From an uncultured Bacteroidales bacterium (GTDB lineage Bacteria > Bacteroidota > Bacteroidia > Bacteroidales > UBA3824): 40,647 nt of DNA. The stretch spans positions 1 to 40,647 of the forward strand of contig CAJOJG010000024.1 in NCBI GenBank assembly GCA_905234655.1. Direction: 5' to 3'. The position numbers were made by a program, and so were the translations under genes. Positions 34,170-40,647 of this stretch are shown piece after piece. The notes beneath the pieces were generated by a model. It had not been told where the DNA came from and ran no database searches. It worked only from the letters and a program-made list of their open reading frames with translations. Every line of letters begins with the position of its first letter. Position 1 is the stretch's first letter.

Positions 34170-36162
34170 ATGTAATTATCGTTCGTTTAAGGCTTTGGGA
34201 GAGTGTTTTCTCCAAATCTTTAAGTTGTTTTATCCGTTCCATTGTTTCTTTGATGTCCTCGGGCTTTGCGGTTTTCAGGCTTTCGAGCAACTCCTTTGTG
34301 GCGGTGCGCACGATTTTGAGCTTATAACTGTTTATTGTTTTGGGGATGTCGGTCCTGAATGTGTCTTCCGGCGTAAGGCACTCAGTACCACGGCGTTTCC
34401 ATATTGCGCTCAGTGTGTCGCGTGGGATTGTGAGTTCTACGGCTACTTCCCTGACCTTTTCATCGGCGTTGTTAATGAAGTACGACGTGTCTATGGTCTT
34501 GCCTTCCTCCAAGTGCTTGCGGTAATCGTCAAATATGTTCTTGTAAACCAAGTTGTTAAGTTCCATTTCTTCATTGATGATTTCGCCGATTATGTATGTT
34601 GCGACATTAATGCTGCCCTGAAGTCCTGTCGCTGGGTCTTCAAAAGTTTCAAATTCTTCGTTTCCATAGTTGATGAGGTAGTTTATGATTTCTTTTTCCT
34701 CGACTTCTGCATATATATTTTTCACAAAAGCCGGGACAGACATCTCCCCTACCCCACTTATAACTGACTGTTGTTCAGGATTTTCGCTATCAGATTTAAC
34801 GACGGAGAGATTTGATTGGGCGGTGCCTTGCCTGAGCCGCTGTTTCATCTCCTCGTCGTGGTTTTTCTTTATAGTCCGGCCGGTCTCGGCGTATAGCGCG
34901 TCTTCCTTTACGTCGAGAAGACGGCTACATTCTTTAATGTAGACCGATCGTGTAATAGCGTTGGAAATCTTTGATATTGAGCCAATTATGCTGTTGATAA
35001 CTTCAGATTTCTTGAGCGGGTCCTCGGCATCTTTAAGCAGGATTCTTGTCTTGAACTTTATAAAATCTTCCTCGTGGCTGTCGATGTAGTCCTGAAGTTC
35101 TTTGGGCGTGTGGCTTCGTGCGAAAGAGTCCGGGTCTTCCGGCTCGGGCAGCAGCACGACTTTTACGTTAATGTCTTGTGCGAGAATGAGGTCAATGCCT
35201 CGCAAAGATGCTTTTATGCCCGCCCAGTCGCCGTCGTATATGACTGTGAGATTGTTTGTAAAACGCTTTATCACAGATATTTGACCAGGAGTCAGCGATG
35301 TTCCGGAACTTGCCACGGTATTCATCACTCCCGACTGGTACATGGAAATCACGTCACAATATCCTTCGCATAGGTAGCATTTGTCGCGTTTGACGATTTC
35401 GCCCTTTGCCTGGTAGATTCCGTATAGGACGCTGCTCTTGTGGTAGACCTCCGACTCCGGCGAGTTCACGTACTTCGCCATTTTCTTGTCGTTGGTCATT
35501 ATGCGGCCGCCAAAAGCCACGACTTTGCCTGCTACCGAGTGGATTGGGAATATCACACGCCCGGCGAACCTGTCGAATTTGTAGCCGTCTTCCTTGACGA
35601 TTGTCAGGCCGGTCTTTTCGAGGAACTTTAGTTTGTAGCCTTTGCTAAGTGCTTCATTAGTAAGCGATTGTCTATTTGCGGGAGAATAGCCGAGCTGGAA
35701 CTTCTCTATGGTTTCGGGACGGAAGCCACGGTGCTGGAAGTATGAAAGCCCGATTGCTTTACCCTCCTCGTCTTGAAGAAGTTTGTTGTGGAAGTATTGA
35801 GCGGCATATTCGTTGACGATTCCCATGCTTTCGCGATCCTCGTGCTGCTCAATTTCCTCTTTTGAAAGGTCTTTTTCCTTTATGACAATTCCGTATTTTG
35901 TGGCGAGGTACTTCAACGCCTCCGGGTATGTCATGTTTTCATGACGCATTACGAACGTGATAGGCGAACCCGCCGCGCCACAGCCGAAACATTTGAAGAT
36001 GTTTTTGGACGGCGACACGGAGAACGACGGTGTTTTCTCGTTGTGGAACGGGCAGTTGCCGATGTAGTTGGAGCCACGTCGGCGCAGCGTCATGAAATCC
36101 TGGACAACTTCGAGAATCTGGGCACTGTCTATGATTCGTTGTACTGTCTGTTCGTCAATCAT
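34168..36162 (-). CDS. dnaG: DNA primase DnaG
   Basis: Synthesises RNA primers at the replication fork. The N-terminal zinc-binding domain has Cys37, His40, Cys58 and Cys61 (NCPFHNEKTPSFSVS; FKCFGCGAAGS). The RNA-polymerase core includes the Toprim acid residues Glu266 (CYLCEGYCDVIS) and Asp310/Asp312 (VIYDGDWAG), and EPEDPDSF. The C-terminal helicase-interaction region (about 450-664) is divergent, as is usual in this phylum. The length of 664 is normal. The minus-strand -7 TAACTTTG at 36189-36196 is a likely promoter element with no clear -33. Confidence 0.96.
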   Translation of the reverse strand: MIDEQTVQRIIDSAQILEVVQDFMTLRRRGSNYIGNCPFHNEKTPSFSVSPSKNIFKCFGCGAAGSPITFVMRHENMTYPEALKYLATKYGIVIKEKDLSKEEIEQHEDRESMGIVNEYAAQYFHNKLLQDEEGKAIGLSYFQHRGFRPETIEKFQLGYSPANRQSLTNEALSKGYKLKFLEKTGLTIVKEDGYKFDRFAGRVIFPIHSVAGKVVAFGGRIMTNDKKMAKYVNSPESEVYHKSSVLYGIYQAKGEIVKRDKCYLCEGYCDVISMYQSGVMNTVASSGTSLTPGQISVIKRFTNNLTVIYDGDWAGIKASLRGIDLILAQDINVKVVLLPEPEDPDSFARSHTPKELQDYIDSHEEDFIKFKTRILLKDAEDPLKKSEVINSIIGSISKISNAITRSVYIKECSRLLDVKEDALYAETGRTIKKNHDEEMKQRLRQGTAQSNLSVVKSDSENPEQQSVISGVGEMSVPAFVKNIYAEVEEKEIINYLINYGNEEFETFEDPATGLQGSINVATYIIGEIINEEMELNNLVYKNIFDDYRKHLEEGKTIDTSYFINNADEKVREVAVELTIPRDTLSAIWKRRGTECLTPEDTFRTDIPKTINSYKLKIVRTATKELLESLKTAKPEDIKETMERIKQLKDLEKTLSQSLKRTIIT

Positions 36163-36266
36163 GGATTTTTTTCACTAAAAATCGACTGCAAAGTTAAAAT
36201 AATTTTCGATTTTGGTTTATAAGAATTATTTTTGTGTCTGAATTTTTGAACAAAACAATAGTAAAA

Positions 36267-38501
36267 ATGAAGAAAGGAAAATACATCCGAGGGACTGACC
36301 TGTCCCTCTCCCCTACCCTACAGGTATCTGAGGGCGGGTTTCATAGTCCGTTGGCGGACAAGAACGAGGATTTCTTGTCGCGGTATGCGCCTATGTTAAT
36401 AATTATTATCGTCACTGCGTTTCTTTATTCGTTCAGCCTTGGCAATCATGCTACGAATTGGGACGATGACAAGTATACTCACCAAAGTACCCTGTTGCAG
36501 ACGTTGGACAAAGAGACCGTCTGGCGGATGTTTGCCTCGGACGACCCTGACGAGAGGTACTGTATGGGCAACTACCACCCCCTGACGATGCTGACTTTGA
36601 ATATTGACTACCAGTTCTCGGACAAGCAGCCTAATGGCAAGGTCTACCCTATCCGATTCATTGTCGTCAATGTAATTCTCCATCTGATGAGTTGTGCGTT
36701 GTTGTACCTGATTTGTCTACAGCTTTTCCACAAGAAACTCTACCCTATCGTGGTAACTTTACTTTTTGGAATCCACACTCTACACGTCGAATCTGTCACC
36801 TGGATTTCAGAAAGAAAAGACGTTTTGTATACGATGTTTTACTTTTTGTCACTTTATTTATATATTCTTTATCGACGACGAACAAAAGTAACGTTTTATA
36901 TACTTTCTGTTATAGTGTTCATTCTCAGTGCGTTATCTAAAGGTCAGGCAGTTTTCTTGACGGTTTCGCTTTTTTTGGTTGACTACCTGATTCTCGAAAA
37001 TTATTTGGATTGGAAAAAACATCTCAACAAGATCCCGTTTATCGTGATTTCCATTATATTCGGTCTGATTTCAATACACGCCCAGGAGGTCTCGACGGCT
37101 AAGGCAGAGACCGACCAGTACGAGATATGGCAGAGGATTGCGTTCGGCAGTAATGGCTTTTTCCAGTATATCTGGCGGTTCATCCTCCCTGTCCATCTTG
37201 CCAATCTCTATCCTTATCCTGACATCATACACCGCACTGTACCAGTGTTGTACTGGTTCACAGTGCCGTTGTTCGTTGCCGCAATCGCTGTTAACTTGTT
37301 CATTTACAAGAAGAACAAGATTGTGACATTTGGCTCACTGTTCTTCATCGGCAATATCTTCATGCTTCTCCAGTTCATTCCTGTCGGCAGTGCGATGTAC
37401 TCTGACCGTTATATCTACATTCCCAGTGTCGGGCTGTCGGTCTTGCTTGCATACGTGTTGGATTTGCTCTTAGAGAAATACTCGAAGTATCGTCATGTAT
37501 TTTACATAATCTTTTCTATGTATTGTGTACTTTTGTCATATTTAACTGTACAACGTGAAAAAATTTGGCATGATAGCATTACATTATGGACAGATTGCGT
37601 GTCAAAATATCCAGAAGCCGTGATTGGTTGGAACAATTTGGGTTCCCAGTATAATCTTTTGGCAGACTCTTTGTACAAAAAAGTTGACAATAGCAAATTC
37701 ATTGAGTACAAGAAAACTGCGATCGACTGTTTTACAGAGGGAATTAAATATAAGCCGGATTATACAAACGCATTTTTCAATAGGGGAAAGACCGCCCAGG
37801 ACATTTTCGAGAATAACCATGATTCGACGTACTTGAAGATGGCGTTTGACGACTTCAACACTGCGATTATCAGCAACTTGAATTTTGCACCGGCGTTCCA
37901 GAGCCGTGCGTTGCTGTATGACGGTAGGGCAGAGGCGTTCATGGGTGTCAATGAGGATTCTGCACGGTTCTATACTGGTCAGGCTATCTTTGACTTTGAC
38001 CGTGCGCTTACGCTCGATCCGTCGCTTCACGAAGTGTACATAAATCGTGGCACAACTTACGGCAAGTCCGGCAACTTTGCGCGGTCTGTGCAGGATTTTG
38101 ATACGTATGAGTCGCTCGGACACCGTTCTGCCGCGCTGTATTCGAATAGGGGATTGGCGTATAATGGATTGCGTGATTTTGACAAGGCTCTCGCGGACTA
38201 TTCGCGGTGCTTGGAAATCGATTCTCTATATGAAGGCGCGCTGTTCAACCGGTCGATTACGTACCGTGTCATGGGCGATTCGCTTGCCGACAAGAAGTAC
38301 TACAGGCTCGCAGCCGCCGACTTGAGCAAGTGCATACAGATTTCGCCGCAGAAGTCTTATTATTACTATCAGCGCGGAATCTGCAATCTCGTCAGCGACG
38401 ATAGGGTAGGGGCGTGCTCCGACTTCCACGAGGCTCAAAACATGAACTATGCGCCTGCTGCGGAAATGATTCGCCAGTATTGCGGCAATACTGGACGGTA
38501 G
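36267..38501 (+). CDS. TMTC-like membrane glycosyltransferase with C-terminal TPR
   Basis: A GT-C-type integral membrane protein joined to TPRs, the architecture of TMTC protein O-mannosyltransferases and their bacterial relatives. The first luminal/periplasmic loop has NWDDDKYT, and GNYHPLTMLTLNIDYQF follows. The signature HTLHVESVTWISERKDVLY lies before FYFLSLYLYI. About 10-11 membrane helices run to residue 440. The C-terminal third has TPRs (AIDCFTEGIKYKPDYTNAFFNRG, read in parts; DFDKALADYSRCLEIDSLY). ATG 36267 is preferred; an in-frame start at 36234 lies on the -7-like TATTTTTG (36227-36234). A role in protein or lipid O-glycosylation across the inner membrane is inferred. Confidence 0.82.
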   Translation: MKKGKYIRGTDLSLSPTLQVSEGGFHSPLADKNEDFLSRYAPMLIIIIVTAFLYSFSLGNHATNWDDDKYTHQSTLLQTLDKETVWRMFASDDPDERYCMGNYHPLTMLTLNIDYQFSDKQPNGKVYPIRFIVVNVILHLMSCALLYLICLQLFHKKLYPIVVTLLFGIHTLHVESVTWISERKDVLYTMFYFLSLYLYILYRRRTKVTFYILSVIVFILSALSKGQAVFLTVSLFLVDYLILENYLDWKKHLNKIPFIVISIIFGLISIHAQEVSTAKAETDQYEIWQRIAFGSNGFFQYIWRFILPVHLANLYPYPDIIHRTVPVLYWFTVPLFVAAIAVNLFIYKKNKIVTFGSLFFIGNIFMLLQFIPVGSAMYSDRYIYIPSVGLSVLLAYVLDLLLEKYSKYRHVFYIIFSMYCVLLSYLTVQREKIWHDSITLWTDCVSKYPEAVIGWNNLGSQYNLLADSLYKKVDNSKFIEYKKTAIDCFTEGIKYKPDYTNAFFNRGKTAQDIFENNHDSTYLKMAFDDFNTAIISNLNFAPAFQSRALLYDGRAEAFMGVNEDSARFYTGQAIFDFDRALTLDPSLHEVYINRGTTYGKSGNFARSVQDFDTYESLGHRSAALYSNRGLAYNGLRDFDKALADYSRCLEIDSLYEGALFNRSITYRVMGDSLADKKYYRLAAADLSKCIQISPQKSYYYYQRGICNLVSDDRVGACSDFHEAQNMNYAPAAEMIRQYCGNTGR

Positions 38502-38534
38502 TTTCATGTCGCGAATGTTAAAAATAAAAAAAAA

Positions 38535-38566
38535 TTTGTATTCTAAGGATACAATATGTAATTTTG
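38535..38566 (+). promoter_or_regulatory. Promoter of the second MORN protein gene
   Basis: TTTG 38535-38538 and TAATTTTG 38559-38566, spacer 20; ATG at 38588. It overlaps the first codon of a longer frame (TTG 38564), which decides the start. Confidence 0.82.
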
Positions 38567-38587
38567 CCGAATAACTCGAAGATACCT

Positions 38588-39541
38588 ATGTGCTATGCAA
38601 TAAGACATTTGGCAACGTTGATTATCATTGGACTTGTAGCGACGAGTGCAATGTCCCAAACGAGCATTACATTTGAGGGGCATACAGTCAACGTCATAGA
38701 CCACGACAGTTTGAAACAGGGTAGATGGTATTATTTCTATGACAGTTTGCAGACGATGGTGTCGTGTACTGGTATCTATGTAGACAATAACCGGCAGGGT
38801 GTGTGGACGGAGTATTACCGCAACGGGAATAAAAGGAGCGAGATTTCGTATGTTGACAACCGGAAGTTCGGCCTTATGAAGTCCTACTATGAGAATGGCA
38901 ATATTGCCGAAGAAGGTTCTTGGGACGGGCAACATTGGGTAGGGAAGTACAAGTTCTATTTCTCTACCGGCAGGGTTGCATACGACTGGAACTATGGCGA
39001 CGAAGGAAACCGCGAGGGGCAGCAGGAGTATTATTATGAAAATGGCAAGCTCATGCGCACCGGGACTTGGGTCGGGGGTTATGCCGACGGACTTGTGGCG
39101 GAATATTATGACAGTGGAAACCTTCGGAGCGAGAGCCAGTGGAAGATGGGGCGTGTCGACGGTGTTATGAAGGAGTATTATAACAGCGGCAGCCTTAGCG
39201 CGAGGCGGGTGTTCAATGACGGTGTATATGACGACGGCGCGTCGCGAGTGTACCGTGACCGTGCGGAACAGATTCCGACTGATGTCATAAAAGACACTAC
39301 AAAAACCCAAGGTCAAGGTGATGTACCTATTGTTGTCGAGCAGGACAATAATGACCCCGAGTTGTTCACTGGTACTGGCTACCATAAGGTGCTCAATGCC
39401 GACAAGAAAGTGGATCGTGAGGGCGATTTTGTGAACGGTACGCTGATGAACGGCAAACGCTATTATTACAACTCTTCCGGCAAGCTCATCAGGATTGCAA
39501 TCTACGAGAATGGTCGAGTTGTCAGCGTTGTGGACAGATAA
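38588..39541 (+). CDS. Exported YwqK/MORN-repeat protein (second copy)
   Basis: A 317-residue protein. Start ATG 38588 gives a signal peptide (MCYAIRHLATLIIIGLVATS, then AMSQ). About eight MORN-like units follow: DNNRQGVWTEYYRNGNKRSE, NGNIAEEGSWDGQHWVGKYK, ENGKLMRTGTWVGGYADGLV, and others. A spacer rich in Asp, Thr and Gln at about 230-255 divides the last unit. It belongs to the same family as the larger protein at 28.5-30.0 kb, and the two are probably paralogues. No toxin gene is beside it. Confidence 0.83.
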   Translation: MCYAIRHLATLIIIGLVATSAMSQTSITFEGHTVNVIDHDSLKQGRWYYFYDSLQTMVSCTGIYVDNNRQGVWTEYYRNGNKRSEISYVDNRKFGLMKSYYENGNIAEEGSWDGQHWVGKYKFYFSTGRVAYDWNYGDEGNREGQQEYYYENGKLMRTGTWVGGYADGLVAEYYDSGNLRSESQWKMGRVDGVMKEYYNSGSLSARRVFNDGVYDDGASRVYRDRAEQIPTDVIKDTTKTQGQGDVPIVVEQDNNDPELFTGTGYHKVLNADKKVDREGDFVNGTLMNGKRYYYNSSGKLIRIAIYENGRVVSVVDR

Positions 39542-39618
39542 AAATGGTGATTGGTTTATCTATTATTGATTGATATAATTTTGGAATATTTTGATTTTAA
39601 GTTGTTATTTGTATTTGG

Positions 39619-39655
39619 CTGTCGGTAGTAGTGATACTGCCGGCAGTTTTTTTTT
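39619..39655 (+). terminator. Terminator of the second MORN gene
   Basis: A 12-bp stem with two G-U pairs (39619-39630 / 39635-39646), GTGA loop, then nine T. Confidence 0.9.
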
Positions 39656-39683
39656 GCCGTTTCAAAAATATTTGCTATAATTG
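39653..39683 (+). promoter_or_regulatory. Promoter of cysS, sharing the terminator T tract
   Basis: TTTG at 39653-39656, whose first T residues are the end of the terminator T run, and TATAATTG at 39676-39683 with a 19-nt spacer. The -7 box is imperfect. Confidence 0.55.
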
Positions 39684-39715
39684 CAAGTCTAATTGTTACT
39701 TAAATAAACGCAATA

Positions 39716-40647
39716 ATGAACGCTAACTTATTGGTATATAACTCGTTGAGTAGGACGATGCAGAAGTTCGAGCCTATCAACCCGCCGTATGTGGGCATGT
39801 ACGTATGCGGCCCCACGGTCTATGGTCCGGCTCACCTTGGACACGCACGTCCCGCCATTACTTTCGACTTGATTTTCAGATACTTGAAATATTTAGGATA
39901 TAAAGTTCGCTATGTCCGCAACATCACCGATGTCGGGCATTTGGAACAGGATTCCGACACTGGCGACGACAAAATCGCCAAGAAAGCCAAGTTGGAGAAC
40001 CTCGAACCGATGGAGATTGTGCAGATGTACACCGAGGACTACCATAAGAACATGCGCCTCCTCAATGTCATGCCGCCGTCCATCGAGCCTCACGCATCAG
40101 GTCATATCATCGAGCAACAGCAACTCGTCAATAAAATCCTCGACAATGGCTATGCTTACGAGAGCAATGGTTCTGTGTATTTCGACATAAAGAAATACGC
40201 CGAGAAGTACCGCTACGGCAAGTTGTCAGGCAGGAATGTTGATGATCTTCTCGAAAAAACCCGTACTCTCGACGGTCAGGACGAGAAACGCAATCAGTGT
40301 GACTTTGCGCTGTGGAAGAAGGCGTCGCCGACTCATTTGATGCATTGGCCGAGTCCGTGGAGCGAAGGTTTCCCGGGCTGGCATTTGGAATGTACTGCAA
40401 TGGGTGTCAAGTATTTAGGCGAGACGTTCGACATTCACGGCGGCGGCATAGACCTCCAATTCCCGCATCACGAGTGCGAGATTGCGCAGGCTGTCGGCGC
40501 GCTTGGACACGACACTGTTAAGTATTGGCTGCACAACAATATGATTACCATCAACGGCAAGAAGATGGGCAAGTCTTTGGGCAATGCAATGAGCCTCGAA
40601 CAGTTTTTTGCCGGCGACCACGAGCTCCTCGATCAGCCCTACACGCC
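39716..40647 (+). CDS. cysS: Cysteinyl-tRNA synthetase (3' end beyond window)
   Basis: Charges tRNA-Cys. The start ATG 39716 gives 310 codons before the window ends, about two thirds of the enzyme. The class I motif HIGH is HLGH in [19 protein letters not shown] (read in parts). Zinc ligands are Cys in YVCGPTVYG and GWHLECTAM with HHECE. The KMSKS loop appears as KMGKSLGN in [14 protein letters not shown], the form common in Bacteroidota. RNITDVGHL is also typical. It stands alone behind a terminator with its own promoter. Confidence 0.95.
   Translation, partial: MNANLLVYNSLSRTMQKFEPINPPYVGMYVCGPTVYGPAHLGHARPAITFDLIFRYLKYLGYKVRYVRNITDVGHLEQDSDTGDDKIAKKAKLENLEPMEIVQMYTEDYHKNMRLLNVMPPSIEPHASGHIIEQQQLVNKILDNGYAYESNGSVYFDIKKYAEKYRYGKLSGRNVDDLLEKTRTLDGQDEKRNQCDFALWKKASPTHLMHWPSPWSEGFPGWHLECTAMGVKYLGETFDIHGGGIDLQFPHHECEIAQAVGALGHDTVKYWLHNNMITINGKKMGKSLGNAMSLEQFFAGDHELLDQPYT

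Overview
The window looks like chromosomal DNA of a Bacteroidota (Bacteroidetes) bacterium, probably Bacteroidales-like and uncultured. The evidence is in the sequence. Many promoters have the phylum's own form (TTTG, about 19-22 nt, then TAnnTTTG). Several proteins belong to families I know mainly from this phylum (DUF4296, DUF4292, DUF4175, TPR lipoprotein and envelope neighbours). MnmG, RecO, DnaG and CysS are of Bacteroidota type. No species can be assigned from this alone.

Layout. 1-2.4 kb: the end of a surface-polysaccharide locus (hexapeptide acyltransferase, WecG-type glycosyltransferase, and a GDP-mannose 4,6-dehydratase that lost its N-terminus through an out-of-frame junction with wecG), closed by a strong terminator. 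2.5-8 kb, plus strand: DUF4296 lipoprotein, RecO, an acidic protein, an S41 processing protease, a small secreted protein, a SiaC-like phosphoprotein, a YtrA-type GntR regulator, and a decayed DUF1016/YhcG nuclease gene. 8.8-23.8 kb, minus strand: an 11-gene, tightly packed operon (flippase, dut, TPR protein, DUF4292 lipoprotein, EnvC-like protein, DUF4175 membrane protein, RsbW-like ATPase, ybeY, mnmG, C1 peptidase, uvrC). 23.9-26.7 kb: DUF481 outer membrane protein, hemW, vanZ-like, rpiB. 26.75-27.29 kb: a gene-free stretch dense in DnaA-box-like 9-mers, my candidate oriC. 27.3-30 kb: nadA and a YwqK/MORN protein. 30-32.4 kb: small or degraded accessory genes, inverted repeats and a 33-bp palindromic tandem array. 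32.4-36.2 kb: TPR protein, HAD phosphatase, tRNA(CAU), dnaG. 36.2-40.6 kb: TMTC-like glycosyltransferase, a second MORN protein, and cysS running off the end.

The most interesting signal is not a gene. Six sites close to the ParB centromere sequence parS (TGTTTCACGTGAAACA) lie inside the coding sequences, or across the start codon, of mnmG, ybeY, the ATPase gene and the DUF4175 gene, at 12.1-17.1 kb. They sit 10-15 kb from the candidate oriC. Transcription from rpiB leftward to uvrC and from nadA rightward is mostly away from that point. Together this suggests the window holds the origin and centromere domain of the chromosome. dnaA, parA and parB are not present here.

Coordinates of hairpins and sites were read by eye. 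No homology search, folding or skew calculation was run.
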